Assembly (NCBI GenBank): GCA_023935145.1
Contig: CM043698.1
Location: 143,882,001-143,946,000 of the forward strand
Reading direction: 5' to 3'
Length of the DNA: 64,000 nt
From: Bretschneidera sinensis
Taxonomy: Eukaryota > Streptophyta > Magnoliopsida > Brassicales > Akaniaceae
Below, in pieces: positions 8,301-19,189 of the stretch (positions are counted from its first letter, which is position 1; each line of letters starts with the position of its first letter). A program made the position numbers and the translations under genes. Below the pieces are notes generated by a model, which had not been told where the DNA came from, searched no databases, and saw nothing but the letters and a program-made list of their open reading frames with translations.

Positions 8301-10712
8301 CACAATGGATGGAAGAAGAGTAGTATTAGTAGGTATGAGAATTTCAAATGGAGGAGGATACATACTGGAGTATTTAGGAGAGGTTGCAAGATGGTGCACA
8401 GCTGTGACGATGTCATCAGTAAGATTTTCATATTCTTGCTCAATATCCATCTCAATGAAGCTATTGGTGAGAGTAGTCTCCAATGAATCAATGTGTTGGA
8501 CCTGAAATGCTTGCTCAACAAAGTTTTGTATCATACAAATATTAAAGCAGTCAAAGTCATCTTGAGGAAACTTTATTGCATCAAATATTTTAAATTCTAT
8601 CTTCTCACCATTAATTTTCATACTTACTATACCCTTTTTCACACAGATTTTAGTGTCGGCAGTCCTCATGAAAGGTCTCCCTAGTATGATAGGTAAAGGT
8701 AATGGCATAGGGCATTCTTCCATGTCTAATACAATAAAATCTGCAGGTAGAATGAACTTGCCAACATTTACTAAGACATCCTCAAGAATACCTCTAGGTC
8801 TTTTAATACTCCTATCTGCCAACTGTAAGGTAATAGAAGTCGGCTGTAGCTCCCCCAAACCTAGGGTTTCGAATACTGTGTAAGGTAGCAAGTTTACCCC
8901 TGCTCCTAAGTCTAGTAATGCCTTGTCAAACAGTTGATCACCTATCCTACAGGGTATGGTAAAACTACCCGGGTCTGTCAGTTTTGGTGGGAGTTTCCTA
9001 AGTAGTACAGCACTTACCTCCTCAGTTAATGCTACAGTCTCATGTTCTTGAAATTTTCTTTTATGAGTACAACAATCTTTTAGGAATTTAGCATAAGCAG
9101 GTATTTGGTGAATTGCATCTAGTAATGGAATATAAATTTCAACTTTCCGCAAGGTCTCAAAAATATCAAGCAGTTTATTGTCTTTCTTTTGTTTTACTAA
9201 CCTTTGCGGGAAGGGTGGTGCATTCACCTTCTCCGTCTCACTTACCCTTGATGCTGATGGTGTTTCTTTGGACGGTGCTGTAAGTTCATCGGATCCAATC
9301 ACCTTGCCATTTCTTAAGGTTGTGACAGCTTTTAGTTGTTGATGCCCACCAGGGTTGGGTAGTGTTTGAGCTGGGAGCTCTCCTTGCTTTCTGCTACTGA
9401 GCTCTTTAGCTAATTGTCCCATTTGTACCTCTAGTCTTTGAATTGCTTGCTCATGTGCCACATTGGTTTGTTTTTGCTGAGTCATGAACTGTTCTTGCGA
9501 TGTCATCAGTTGTTTTACTAGACTTTCGAGGTCGTTTCTTTTTGGTTCAGAATTAGCATGGACAGTGGGCTGCTGATTTCGTTGCTGTCCTTGGTTGTTT
9601 TGATTGTTGCTCCATGAGAAATTTGGGTGATTCCGCCATCCAGGGTTGTAGGTGTTTGCATATGGGTTATTCTTTGGCGGATAGTTGTTGAGTCCCACAT
9701 AATTTGCTTGCTCCGGATCTGCAGATAAAGGACAAGCATTAGTATTGTGATCATATTGAGAGCATATCGCACATACCTGTAGTGGAGTAGCTGAGGTAGT
9801 TTGAGCAGCCATGGCTTTTACCAATAAATCTAGTTTTCTTTCCATTGCAGCCATTTTAGGGGAAGATCCTCCATTCATATTTACCTCATACACTCCTTTA
9901 CCTTTGGTCATATGTCTACCTCGAGAGGAGAATTGCTGAGTGTGTTCGCTGAGGGTTTCAAACAATTCCATTGCCTCTTCGCTGCTTTTCTCCATAAGGA
10001 CTCCTCCACAACCTGAATCAACAATACATTTATTAGTATCATTTAAACCTTCGTAGAATGCTTGTACCAGTTCATCTTGAGGTAGGTTGTGATGTGGGCA
10101 TTTGAGTAGTAATTCATTGAAGTGTCCCCATGCTTCGAAGAAAAGGTCCCCATCCTTTTGTTGGAAGGATTGGATCTCCTTCCTCATTTGTCTTGTCTTT
10201 TGGGCTGGGAAGAATTTCCTCAAGAATTTGCTTGCTAACTCCTCCCAAGTGTGGATGGAAACTGCAGGCAAGGAATTATACCAAAGTTTAACATTATCTT
10301 TTAAGGAAAAAGGGAATAGAATTAACCTTATTCCTTCTTGGTCTAGTCTTTGTATGTGCTGAAACTTGCAAAGATCAAAAAATTCTCGAAGATGTAAGTG
10401 TGGATCTTCATTAGGAATTCCCCTAAAATGCGTCAAGGCATTCAAGATTTGCGGAGATATGTAATAATTTCCCGCTGCCTCAGGTTGATATGCGATGCAT
10501 GACGGTTGATCGATGTTCCGAGGGATGAAGGATTGCTTCATTGGAACTCGTGCAGGTGGTTGCTGGTTTTCGAGCTGTTCCGCCATTTGTGTTTCGTTCT
10601 CGATTTCTCCTTTGTTCTCCTCAAAGTTGTCCCTAAGCCTTTGTCGGATGGTCCGTTCAAGCTCGGGATCGAGGGAAAAGAATTTTGGATGTCGGGATCG
10701 AAGTCCGTGCAT
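5325..10712 (-). CDS. Athila gag-pol polyprotein, intact single frame
   Basis: One uninterrupted frame of 1795 codons encodes the retrotransposon capsid and enzymes. Domains in order: gag capsid (about residues 85-225), CCHC zinc knuckle (314-327), aspartic protease with DLGA at 601-604 (Athila elements typically have DLGA rather than DSGA), reverse transcriptase with FMDD at 1054-1057, RNase H (D1203, TEKELL near 1241, FTDH near 1267-1270) and integrase with an HHCC finger (H1411, H1418, C1446, C1449) and catalytic D1481, D1540 and E1575. Gag and pol are fused without a frameshift. No premature stop is present and the active-site residues listed are all in place, so the coding part looks recently functional. 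The element around it lacks its 3' LTR and so could not be mobilised from this locus by itself. No chromodomain is seen. Confidence 0.93.
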   Translation of the reverse strand: MHGLRSRHPKFFSLDPELERTIRQRLRDNFEENKGEIENETQMAEQLENQQPPARVPMKQSFIPRNIDQPSCIAYQPEAAGNYYISPQILNALTHFRGIPNEDPHLHLREFFDLCKFQHIQRLDQEGIRLILFPFSLKDNVKLWYNSLPAVSIHTWEELASKFLRKFFPAQKTRQMRKEIQSFQQKDGDLFFEAWGHFNELLLKCPHHNLPQDELVQAFYEGLNDTNKCIVDSGCGGVLMEKSSEEAMELFETLSEHTQQFSSRGRHMTKGKGVYEVNMNGGSSPKMAAMERKLDLLVKAMAAQTTSATPLQVCAICSQYDHNTNACPLSADPEQANYVGLNNYPPKNNPYANTYNPGWRNHPNFSWSNNQNNQGQQRNQQPTVHANSEPKRNDLESLVKQLMTSQEQFMTQQKQTNVAHEQAIQRLEVQMGQLAKELSSRKQGELPAQTLPNPGGHQQLKAVTTLRNGKVIGSDELTAPSKETPSASRVSETEKVNAPPFPQRLVKQKKDNKLLDIFETLRKVEIYIPLLDAIHQIPAYAKFLKDCCTHKRKFQEHETVALTEEVSAVLLRKLPPKLTDPGSFTIPCRIGDQLFDKALLDLGAGVNLLPYTVFETLGLGELQPTSITLQLADRSIKRPRGILEDVLVNVGKFILPADFIVLDMEECPMPLPLPIILGRPFMRTADTKICVKKGIVSMKINGEKIEFKIFDAIKFPQDDFDCFNICMIQNFVEQAFQVQHIDSLETTLTNSFIEMDIEQEYENLTDDIVTAVHHLATSPKYSSMYPPPFEILIPTNTTLLPSIVQAPTLELKQLPEHLTYAYLGEHETLPVIIAANLSSGEEGKLLRVLREHKTAIGWTIADIKGISPAKCMHNIYLEEEARPTRDAQRRLNPHMKEVVKAEILKLLDVGIIYPISDSKWVSPVQVVPKKSGITMVKNENEELIPTRKTTGWRVCIDYRRLNKVTRKDHFPLPFIDQMLERLAGHSYYCFLDGYSGYNQIAIAPEDQEKTTFTCPFGTFAYRRMPFGLCNAPATFQRCMMSIFSDMVEKYIEVFMDDFSVFGSTFDECLNHLENVLRRCEETNLVLNWEKCHFRVQQGIVLGHSISDKGIEVDKAKVDIISKLPPPLTVKGIRSFLGHAGFYRRFIKDFSKISRPLCALLTKDTKFEWSKDCMQAFNTLKNVLTSAPIMMAPDWNLPFELMCDANDFALGAVLGQRNNKVPHAIYYASKTLNDAQLNYSTTEKELLAVIFALEKFRSYLIGSKVIVFTDHAALRYLFSKKDAKPRLIRWILLLQEFDLEIKDKKGSENIVADHLSRLPYESDDKKFPLNENFPDEQLFALEVKLPWYADIVNYLTVKIFPPGMITQEKKRLISLSRHYIWDDPYLFKICPDQIVRRCVPEEEHSSLLKHCHQLACGGHFGAKRTALKVLQSGFYWPKLFKDAFSFCSSCDRCQRTGNISSRNQMPLQNIHIVELFDVWGIDFMGPFPNSFGYLYILVGVDYVSKWVEAVPTRTNDHKVVIEFLQANIFTRFGTPRAIISDGGSHFHHHSFSALLLKYGITHRVGTPYHPQTSGQVEISNREIKGILERTVKTNRKDWSLRLNDALWAYRTAYKTPIGMSPYRLVFGKSCHLPVELEHRAYWAIKQFNFDMKQAGEKRKLYLNELEELRYEAYENAKLYKERTKAYHDKQLVRKEFHVGQKVLLYDSRLRLFPGKLKSRWYGPYMVTKVFPHGALEDCGPNRNQPFTINGHRAKPYLDTKFLPRNEDLALESVQDTTETQALELQEVDSRCFPPNN

Positions 10713-10772
10713 AAAGCAAAAAAAACAGTGTTTGTGCAGCAGTGCAACTCTGCTGTTCGGGTACTCTCTCCC

Positions 10773-10815
10773 CTAAATGCGATCGATCGCACAGGAGATT
10801 GCGATCGATCGCAAA
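10773..10815. promoter_or_regulatory. Palindrome pair in gag leader
   Basis: Two perfect TGCGATCGATCGCA-type palindromes, separated by a few bases, lie about 60-100 bases before the gag ATG at 10712. The second Athila element has decayed copies at the same place (23622-23655). Confidence 0.6.
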
Positions 10816-10848
10816 CTCCACAGAAAGTGCAAGTAGGGTTTTTGTGAC

Positions 10849-10855
10849 GTACCTG
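10849..10855 (-). other. Candidate splice site in gag leader
   Basis: On the minus strand CTTTCAG|GTACGTC could serve as a donor (GTACGT) or as an acceptor (pyrimidine run plus CAG). The sister element has CTGTTTCAG|GTACTC at 23591-23599. As a donor it could join to the acceptor before the env-position ORF, giving a retrovirus-like spliced message. This is inference from sequence only. Confidence 0.3.
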
Positions 10856-10956
10856 AAAGATAAAACAATTTTGATTAAGTTTTGATAAAAGATTGTAAAA
10901 ATAAAATAATAACAATGATAAAATGAAAAGTAATCCTAAAAGGAACTTTTAGCGCA

Positions 10957-11009
10957 ATCCCCGGCAGCGGCGCCAAAAACTTGTTGCGCGATCCCCGGCA
11001 GCGGCGCCA
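10957..11009 (-). other. Duplicated primer binding site (tRNA-Asp type)
   Basis: Two copies of TGGCGCCGCTGCCGGGGAT (minus strand) lie at 11009-10991 and 10975-10957, within a 34-base tandem duplication next to the 5' LTR. The sequence fits the tRNA-Asp primer used by Athila elements. The outer copy directly follows the LTR end, and the inner one is the extra copy. Confidence 0.85.
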
Positions 11010-11318
11010 AAAACTTGTTGCGCGATTATATACCTAAATAAATGGGTAAATAATCGTACTTGTTTTACTTGCAAGTGCACAAGGTCAATAGTGTAGCATA
11101 GTGTGCGAATGCAAGATCATCTCCACAGGGATTGGTAAAGTTCGATTTAGAATTATATTTGCAATGTAAAAAAGATAGAAATAATAAACTGAAGGGTGAT
11201 TTGATAATAATAAAGACATAGGGCTTTGATATCCACCACTAGTCATACATTCCCGATTTTGTATAAAGTATCAGTGCTCTAGCCATATTATGTGTACCTA
11301 CTGGTTGCCAACCTAAGG

Positions 11319-11498
11319 GCATGGTATCTACTCCTTAAGCTATTGATTTCCCTAAGCAACGAGTTAGGCATGGTATCTACTCTAACTCTTTTCTTCCTTA
11401 AGGGATTCAGCATGGTATCTGCTTGAGTTGTTCCTTAAGAAAGCATAGGTACTGTGGAAATCGACAACCATATGAGACCTAGGGCATGGTATCTACTC
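11319..11498. repeat. Four spaced copies of GCATGGTATCTACTC in the LTR
   Basis: Copies lie at 11319-11333, 11368-11382, 11410-11424 (GCATGGTATCTGCTT) and 11484-11498. The homologous LTRs of the second Athila element carry unrelated words such as TGGACCAAGC at these positions, so the motif has replaced several separate sites in this LTR. The cause and effect are unknown. Confidence 0.7.
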
Positions 11499-11932
11499 CC
11501 GGTTTCCCATGTTGATTAACCCGGGTATCCGGATAAGATGGTCCCTTGTTACTAATGTTAGACCCAGGACTCGGTCATCCAAATTGATCTAACTAACCTA
11601 TCCATACCACATGCATACGTTGGCCTTACACATACATATGAGGAATGTAAATAAGCACAGGTGTTAATCAAGTTAAGTAACATAATAAGCTATGCAAAGA
11701 TTTAATCAATGAATAAAAATATGGGAATGCATAACTAGGGCTTCAATCGAGCCCTATAAGAGAGTTAGTTACACATACTAACTGAAGTAAACATAATTAA
11801 ACAAAACATAAGGGAGAAGAATAAACCCGAGAGAAGAGGAGTCAATTCTCTCCCAAGCTCTCCACTCCAAGAAAAGAGAAAAGTGTTTTCTATCTAAGGT
11901 GTCAGGTGTCCTTTTGTGTGTGAGTTACAAGT

Positions 11933-11942
11933 GTATTTATAG
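11933..11942 (-). promoter_or_regulatory. LTR TATA box
   Basis: On the minus strand this reads CTATAAATAC. It lies about 110 bases downstream of the palindrome cluster, and the second element has CTATAAATAG in the corresponding place. It probably sets the start of the genomic transcript. Confidence 0.65.
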
Positions 11943-12049
11943 GTCTTTGAGAAGTCCTAATAGACCCATGAGTCCTAAACTTTCCTAAAACGAAAATCTT
12001 ATATTTTCCAAAATAAGGTTCTGCAGTTTACTGTTCACGCCCGTATCTT

Positions 12050-12163
12050 TGCGCTCGATCGCATGTGGCCTTGCGCTCGATCACAAGTTGCGCTCGATCC
12101 TACAAGTGTGCGCATGATCATATGTGCGCTCGATCGCATTGCATGTGCGCTCGATCGCGCTTT
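12050..12163. promoter_or_regulatory. Palindrome cluster in LTR upstream of TATA box
   Basis: About six copies of TGCGCTCGATCGCA or mutated forms lie within 115 bases in U3. Placement upstream of the TATA box parallels the pol-env spacer cluster, which also lies directly upstream of a TATA-like box. Confidence 0.6.
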
Positions 12164-12348
12164 GTCCAGAAAGTGCTCCAGGGCTTCTAGATTTCTTCCT
12201 TAAAGTGCCAAAACTGCTTCTTTTTCTCCAAGACCCTATAAAAACATGTAAAACACACAAATGGAGTAAAAGATACCAAATTAATGTAATAAAGGATATA
12301 ACAAGTGTAAATAAGGGGGCTTAAATATGTATATTTAAGCGTCTATCA

Positions 12349-12607
12349 GTAAGGGGTGAGCTTGATTTGGGCTTTGTCTCTGGCCTCATAGATCAAGTCA
12401 GCATTCATCTTGAGTGCCTCTTCGTTGTCCGTTTCATTGTAGTGTTGTATTCGTAAAGACAACATTCCTATTTCGAGGGGAATTATAGCCTTGGATCCAT
12501 AAGCCAGGAAAATGGAGTCTCCCTTGTGGGCGTTTGGGCGGTGGTCAGGTAGGCCTAAAGGACATTTGAGAGGTGATTCACCCACTCTTGATCTGCATCA
12601 TCAAGCC
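12349..12607 (-). pseudogene. Tat-type integrase C-terminal remnant
   Basis: The minus strand encodes a fragment typical of the Tat integrase region, with LDDADQEWVN followed after a stop and a frameshift by IFLAYGSKAIIPLEIG. The left end is cut by the Athila LTR at 12348. The right end meets a truncated chromovirus LTR at about 12607. The adjacent integrase sequence (roughly 1 kb by family expectation) is missing between here and the next Tat piece at 21002. Confidence 0.8.
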
Positions 12608-14275
12608 TTTTATTTTATTCTCTTTCTTCAACTGCAATTCAAGTTACTTTCTTTCTTTAAACACTTGAGGACTGAAAGGAAAGTTGAACGAAAAATTTCG
12701 AAGAGGTTTACGGGAGAATTTTATAGAGAGTCACGAAAAGCTCTAAAAAAACAAAAGGTAATAATATGAATTTTATTTTATTTTTTGAAATTTAGCATAC
12801 ATGAAATTTCTCAGAACTCAATGTGGGAATTTTCAAAGGGTATGAATTCTGGAATAATTGAAGAATAAATTAAAATATTTAAATTTTGTGTTAGGTTTTG
12901 ATTATCAGCAATCAGAAGAAATTGTTGAGAATAGTAGAAAAGGCTAGGAAGTGATCAACGAGTAGCTCTAAGTGCTATGTGGTGAGTTAGATTTACTTTA
13001 AGTAATCAATATAAATATGAAATATATAGTGATAGTATTTGAATAAATCATTAAATTATGATTTGGCGATAGATGAAAATTGGTTGATAGGTATGTTAGG
13101 AATAATGGATGTGTAGAGAGTTATTTTATGAGAAATAATATTATTTGAATAATGAGTCGATTTAATAATAAAGGTGATAAGTGAAATTCTGGACGAATTA
13201 TGGTTGATGATTTGATATGATTTATGAGGAGAGGAATTTAGTGGAATTTTTCAAATAATAATTTCAAAATAATCAGGATAGTTAATTTGAATGTTTGAAT
13301 ACATGTTTATTTCTATATTATTGTTCATATGCATATTTCATATCATTATTCATATGTGTATGCATGAAATAAAAGAACTGGGAAGTTAGTCGGTCTAAAT
13401 GAAAATAAAAGAACCGAGAGGGCAGTCGGTCTAAATGAAAACCGTGACAGCCGGTATATACTGGAAATAAAAAAACTGGGAAGGTAGCCGATCTAAATAA
13501 AATAAAAGAACCGGAAGAGCAGCTGGTCTAAGCTAAAACATGTCGACATGTGAGAAGACGTTCCCAATTAATAATTCATACATTGAATCTGTTTTAAATA
13601 TTGATTTTATTATTAAGATGCTAAAGTGTTATTCATGATGTAAATTATTGATAACTGAATGAGTCTCACAGAGAGACAATTATGCTGAGAAGAAATATGA
13701 AAATATGAAATGATGAGAACTATCTGGATGACTGATTATATGCTGTGAATCTCATAATGAGGTAATTATGAGATAGAATTGATAGTCTCAAGATAATGAT
13801 TAATTATATGAGAAGAATAAATTTATAAAGGATAAGGATTTGATATGAGTAGTGATAATAGAATGTTATTATCAAAATATATGAGATATAGATGAATTAA
13901 TATTGGAAGACTAATTATACAAATTGAATACTTATAGTAAGTTTAATTCTCTGAGATTGTGAAGCTCATTCCTCAACGGGCATGACAGATAGTTTGGTGA
14001 GTTGAGATTCAGACGAAGTCATTATCTGTAAGCCACGTGGTTCATAACCTCAGACTAATGAGAAAAAAATATATTTTTAAATATTCATGCATATTACGTT
14101 GTATATAATGTTTAAATCAAGATCTGAATGATGTATCTCCCTTGTTGAGGGTTTAGGATTGATGTAATAATTACATTTGGTATTATTTTTATTGTTGCAT
14201 ATATGTGTCGTGCAGGGATTTTCAAAATGTGACAACACTGTCTCGGGGGTGGCCAACCCGAGATGGGTTGTTACA
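12608..14275 (+). repeat. Chromovirus 5' LTR, 5'-truncated
   Basis: This is homologous to 19320-21001 of the 3' LTR and ends in the same GTTACA. The first part of the LTR, corresponding to 18988-19319, is absent, so the usual TG start and the left target-site duplication are gone. The start coordinate is approximate. Confidence 0.85.
13368..13545. repeat. LTR minisatellite, about 36-bp unit
   Basis: About four copies of a unit containing AAAAGAACCGGGAAGGCAG and CGGTCTAAAT, imperfectly conserved. The 3' LTR has the same array at 20050-20262 with about five copies, so copy number differs between the two LTRs. Confidence 0.8.
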
Positions 14276-14279
14276 ATTT

Positions 14280-14291
14280 TGGTATCAGAGC
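14280..14291 (+). other. Primer binding site, initiator tRNA-Met type
   Basis: TGGTATCAGAGC follows the 5' LTR end by four bases. It matches the initiator tRNA-Met primer site used by many plant chromoviruses and copia elements. Confidence 0.9.
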
Positions 14292-14589
14292 ATTAAGTTT
14301 TATGATTTTGTAGACTGCATAAAGTAAAAGAAAGTGGAAGATTAAAATAAATTATATTTTAATGAAAGGTCTGAGGATGACACATGGGGTGTTCCTTGTT
14401 ACAAGGAATTGTAGTACAGAATCAGAGGCAATCAGGATCTGTTGCTTCTGTAGCTCAAAGTAATATCGGTGAGACCCCTAGATTTGGGAGATAGTTTGTG
14501 GGAACTGAAAGTTATGGTAAATGTGGGAGTGTACTACCTAGAGAATGTGATAACGTGATAAAAATACTAGAACATGTTATAGATGTAAT

Positions 14590-14930
14590 TTGATAAGATA
14601 TTTATCCCAGAATTGTCCTAATTTGAGGTGTCTTGTATGTAGAAAAGATGGACATATCAATGTTGGTTAATCATGGTGCAACCCATTCTTTTGCATCCAA
14701 TGTATTTATGAAGTTTATTGATGCATGTATTAGTCCTTTTATGCATAATGGTATTGCTGAAGTTCCCACTAGAGATAAAGTGATAATCATAAATGTTTAC
14801 AAGGGTTGTCTGATTCGTATCAGTGATAAAGAATTTGAAGTTGATTTATTAGCTTTGAATATGATAGATTTTCATTTGATTTTGGGAATGAATTAGTTGT
14901 CGATGTATCACGCCTGTCTAATGATAGGTG
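14590..14930 (+). pseudogene. Chromovirus protease remnant
   Basis: A frame at 14633-14896 encodes a retroviral-type aspartic protease remnant, with NHGATHSF in place of the usual DSGATHSF and a MIDFHLILGMN segment near the end. The catalytic Asp appears changed to Asn. Gag upstream (14340-14600) is too decayed to delimit. Confidence 0.7.
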
Positions 14931-14959
14931 TCTTGTATGTAGAAAAGAAGAAGACATGT

Positions 14960-15460
14960 CTAAGAATATTTTTAGGACATGTTATGGTCATAAGTTTCTG
15001 GTGATGTCATTTGGTTGTCTAATGTTCCAGCAACATTCATGGACTTTATGAATAAAATGTTTAAACCATTTATTGATAAGTTTTGGTTGTGCTCATTGAT
15101 AACACCTTGGTATATTCTAAGACTAAGGAAGAGCATGTAAAACATTTAGAAATTATGTTGGAGATTTTGAGGAAGGAGAGATTGTATGCTATAATTTCCT
15201 AAATGTGAATTTTGGCTGAATTAAATAACTTTCTTAGAACATATAATATCTGGAGATGGCATAACAGTTGATCCAGAAAAGATAGAGGCAATGTTGAGTT
15301 GGGAAAGACTAACTAATGTAACTGAGATTAGAATCTTCTTGGGGTTAGCTGGTTATTATAAAAGATTCTTTCAAAAAATTTCTATTATTGCAGTACTATT
15401 GACTAGATTGGCCAGGAAAGAGGTGAGATTTGTATGGTGTGAAAAGTGTGAGAAAATTTT
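14960..15460 (+). pseudogene. Chromovirus reverse transcriptase remnant
   Basis: Fragments in shifting frames resemble the C-terminal half of a chromovirus reverse transcriptase: an LIDNTLVYSKTKEEHV-like palm segment near 15090-15140 (the FIDDILIYS motif with Asp changed to Asn), then SGDGI, and an open stretch from 15291 including LGLAGYYKRF. The N-terminal half of the domain is mostly missing. Confidence 0.75.
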
Positions 15461-17023
15461 TCAATTACTAAAGAAGAAATTGACTACGGCTCCAGTATTG
15501 GTGCTATCTTCTAGTGATGAAGGATTTGTGATGCATAGTGATGCGTCGCATCAATGGTTAGGATGTGTGTTGATGTAACATGGGAAATTTGTGGCCTATA
15601 AGTCTAGACAATTGAGGAATCATGAGAGAAATTACCCTACCCATGACTTAGAGTTGGCTGTCATAGTGTTAACTTTAAAGATTGGAGACATCATCTGTGT
15701 AGAGCCACTAGTGAGATATTTACTTATCACAAGAGTTTGACATACTTACCTACCCAAAGAGAGTTGAATTTGAGGCAAAGATAGTGGATGAAGTTGATTA
15801 GTGACTATGATTGTACAATTCACTATTATCTAGAAAAGGTAAATATGGTAGCTAATGCATTGAGTAAAAAATCTACAAGAAGATTGACTGCTATTGAAAG
15901 TCATGATGTGTAATTAATGATAGATTAAGAGAGATAAGAATGAAATTGAATATTAGTAATAGAGGATCATTGTTAACAAATATGGTTGTACAGTCATCCA
16001 TAGTAAAATGCTTGTTAGAGATGTAAGGTAGAGATGAAGAGATAGAAAAGATTAAGCATTGAGTGCTTACTAGAAAGCAATATGAGTTCAAAATTTGAAA
16101 TGAGGGTATTTTGGTATTGGAATATAGGATTTGTCTTCCCAATGATGCGGAGTTGAGAAAGAAGATATTGAGAGAGGTACATGATGATGTATAGTCGATG
16201 CACACGAGTAACAATAAGATGTATAGAAGACTGAGATAGAATTTCTGGTGGTCAGGATTGATGAGGGATGTAACTGAATATATTTCTAGATGTTTGATTT
16301 GTCCATAAGTGAAGTTAGAGAATAAACATCCGGGAGGCTTACAACAGCCTCTTCCTGTGCTTGAATGACCATAGAAAAAAAATGTGAGTATGGATTTTCC
16401 CATACTCAGATAGGTCACAATACAGTGTAAGTGATAGTAGATAGACTTTTTAAGTCATTCCAATTTCTTCCAATTAAAACTAATTTGAATCCTAAATTGG
16501 TTGAACTATATGTAGCTAAGATGGTGAAGTGGTATGGAGTAGTATTAAGCATAATGTCAATTAGAGATACTAGATTTACATCTTGGTTTTGGAGAGGCTT
16601 TCAGAAAGCCATATGTACACAGTTGCTGTTTATTACAACTTTTCATCCTCAAACAGATGAGCAGACAAAAAGGATTATTAGATTACTAGAAGATATGTTG
16701 GGCAAAAGTGATGAGTTTCTCAGTAATTTGCTTATAATAATCAACATTAATTAAGTATTGGAAATGGATCCGATTGAGACATTGTATGGTAGGAGGTGTA
16801 TAACTCCTATATGTTGGGAAGAAATGTGAGAGAGAAATATATTTGGTCCATAATTTTTTGAGTTAACAACTGAAATGATCAAACTGGTTAGAGAGAACCA
16901 TAAAGTAGCACAGAGTAGACCGAATAGCTATGCTGATAATAGGAGAAGACCTCTTAAGTTTCAAATAGGCAGTTGGGTGTATTTAAAAATATCTCCATGG
17001 AAAGGTATATTGAGATTTAAACA
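15461..17023 (+). repeat. Tandem duplication, copy 1 (RNase H, integrase)
   Basis: This 1563-base unit begins TCAATTACTAAAG and is followed directly by a second copy (17024-18577). It encodes a broken RNase H (PVLVLSSSDEGFVMHSDASH) and integrase. Integrase remnants include TSWFWRGFQKA and TTFHPQTDEQTKR, with the Asp of the usual SDRD motif changed (SIRD). The same stops occur in both copies, so the element was already dead when the duplication arose. Confidence 0.93.
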
Positions 17024-18577
17024 TCAATTACTAAAGAAGAAATTGACTACGGCTCCAGTATTGGTGCTATCTTCTAGTGATAAAGGATTTGTGATGCATA
17101 GTGATGCGTCGCATCAATGGTTAGGATGTGTGTTGATGTAACATGGGAAATTTGTGGTCTATACGTCTAGGCAATTGAGGAATCATGAGAGAAATTACCC
17201 TACTCGTGGCTGTCATAGTGTTAACTTTAAAGATTGGAGACATCATCTGTGTAGAGCCATTAGTGAGATATTTACTTATCACAAGAGTTTGACATACTTA
17301 CCTACCCAAAGAGAGTTGAATTTGAGGCAAAGATAGTGGATGAAGTTGATTAGTGACTATGATTGTACAATTCACTATTATCTAGAAAAGGCAAATGTGG
17401 TAGCTGATGCATTGAGTAAAAAATCTACAAGAAGATTGACTGCTATTGAAAGTCATGATGTGTAATTAATGATAGATTAAGAGAGATAAGAATGAAGTTG
17501 AATATCAGTAATAGAGGATCATTGTTAACAAATATGGTTGTACAGTCATCCATAGTAAAACACTTGTTAGAGATGTAAGGTAGAGATGAAGAGATAGAAA
17601 AGATTAAGCATTGAGTGCTTACTAGAAAGCAATATGAGTTCAAAATTTGAAATGAGGGTATTTTGGTATTGGAACATAGGATTTGTCTTCCCAATGATGC
17701 GGAGTTGAGAAAGAAGATATTGAGAGAGGTACATGATGATGTATAGTCGATGCACCCGAGTAACAATAAGATGTATAGAAGACTGAGATAGAATTTCTGG
17801 TGGTCAGGATTGATGAGGGATGTAACTGAATATATTTCTAGATGTTTGGTTTGTCCGTAAGTGAAGTTAGAGAATAAACATCCGGGAGGCTTACTACAGC
17901 CTCTTCCTGTGCCTGAATGACCATAGAAAAAAATGTGAGTATGGATTTTCCCATACTCAGATAGGTCACAATACAGTGTAAGTGATAGTAGATAGACTTT
18001 TTAAGTCATTCTAATTTCTTCCAATTAAAACTAATTTGAATCCTAAAAGGTTGGTTAAACTGTATGTAACTAAGATGGTGAAGTGGTATGGAGTAGTATT
18101 GAGCATAATGTCAATTAGAGATACTAGATTTACATCTTGGTTTTGGAGAGGCTTTCAGAAAGCCATATGTACACAGTTGCTGTTTATTACAACTTTTCAT
18201 CCTCAAACAGATGAGCAAACAAAAAGGATTATTAGATTACTAGAAGATATGTTGGGCAAAAGTGATGAGTTTCTCAGTAATTTGCTTATAATAATCAACA
18301 TTAATTAAGTATTGGAAACGGATCCGATTGAGACATTGTATGGTAGGAGGTGTATAACTCCTATATGTTGGGAAGAAATGTGAGAGAGAAATATATTTGG
18401 TCCATAATTTTTTGAGTTAACAACTGAAATGATCAAACTGGTTAGAGAGAACCATAAAGTAGCACAGAGTAGACCGAATAGCTATGCTGATAATAGGAGA
18501 AGACCTCTTAAGTTTCAAATAGGCGGTTGGGTGTATTTAAAAATATCTCCATGGAAAGGTATATTGAGATTTAAACA
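17024..18577 (+). repeat. Tandem duplication, copy 2 (RNase H, integrase)
   Basis: This is a 1554-base copy of 15461-17023 with a few substitutions and a short deletion near 17205. It ends at TTAAACA, where the original chromovirus sequence resumes toward the chromodomain-like end. The junction between copies (17023/17024) joins ATTTAAACA to TCAATTACTA with no more than a base or two of shared sequence. Confidence 0.93.
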
Positions 18578-18603
18578 GGAAACGAAAGTAGAGTCCGAGG
18601 TAT

Positions 18604-18960
18604 GTGGGACTCTATAAGGTTGTTGAGAAAGTTGGGCCAGTCATGTACAGCCTGGAATTGCCTCCAAATTTGAAGCAGTTACACAATGTGTTTCATGTTT
18701 CACTTTTGAGAAAGTGTTTATATGATGAATCTCATAATATTTCGAGCCATGCTATAGAGATTCAGGAAGGTTTGACTTTTATACAAGTATCAATGAGAAA
18801 TTTAGATAGAAAAGAATAAGCTTTGTGTAATAAATTAATTCCAGTAGTTCAAGTTCTGTGGCAGAATAAAGATGTTAAAGAGATTACATGAAAACGTGAA
18901 GCAACTATGAAGATATATTATTCACAGTTGTTTCTTAAGTTAAGTAAGGAAATTTCGATG
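18604..18960 (+). pseudogene. Chromovirus integrase end and chromodomain-like remnant
   Basis: Translation gives YKVVEKVGPVMYSLELPP and HNVFHVSLLRKC, the usual GPY/F-adjacent integrase end of chromoviruses. After stops come DRKE and VVQVLWQNKDVKEIT, which resemble the C-terminal chromodomain of Tekay/Del elements. At least two stops interrupt it. Confidence 0.75.
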
Positions 18961-19160
18961 ACGAAATTTTTATAAAGTGGGTAGAATTGTACTACTCGTG
19001 CTCTTAGAGTACGAGTAAAGAAGTGATTTGATAAATATGACACAGAATTAAAATAATATATATACGTGAAAAATTATTATTGAATAAATAATTCTTTAAA
19101 AAGGGCGCGTGGACAGTGTGGGTAAGGAAAAAGAAAAAAAAAGTTGTTTAAAAAAAATTG

Positions 19161-19189
19161 TGACAACACCTGGAGTCCAGGTGTTGTCA
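19161..19189. promoter_or_regulatory. Perfect 29-bp palindrome in chromovirus U3
   Basis: TGACAACACCTGGA and its exact reverse complement flank a single G. It lies in the U3 part of the 3' LTR that the 5' LTR has lost. It could be a protein-binding site or an RNA hairpin; no function is known to me. Confidence 0.6.

Larger units (their letters stand above)
3277..12348 (-). mobile_element. Athila-type LTR retrotransposon, minus strand, 3' end lost
   Basis: Read right to left the element shows the 5' LTR (12348-11016), a tRNA-Asp-type primer binding site that is tandemly duplicated, a leader, an intact gag-pol (10712-5325), a pol-env spacer with palindromes and TATA-like box, and a broken env-position ORF. 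It ends at 3277, where the plus-strand copy begins, so its tail and 3' LTR are missing. Its right edge abuts the integrase remnant of a Tat element, showing it inserted into that older element. The left target-site duplication is outside the window. Confidence 0.9.
11016..12348 (-). repeat. 5' LTR of minus-strand Athila element
   Basis: On the minus strand this 1333-base LTR begins TGATAGACGC and ends CAACA, next to the primer binding site. It is homologous to the LTRs at 22143-23428 and 29651-30896. It carries a palindrome cluster upstream of a TATA box (CTATAAATAC) and, in its downstream part, four copies of a 15-base motif. No second LTR of this element is present for comparison. Confidence 0.9.

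Noticed and set aside
8257..8505. Plus-strand open frames opposite gag-pol (also 6805-7290, 8493-8883 and 10102-10847)
   Set aside because: They lie antisense to an intact polyprotein and have no recognisable domain. They are shadows of the coding strand.
15891..16418. 175-codon minus-strand frame, repeated at 17443-17766
   Set aside because: It lies antisense to the decayed integrase in both tandem copies, with low-complexity hydrophobic composition. It is a by-product of the duplicated sequence.
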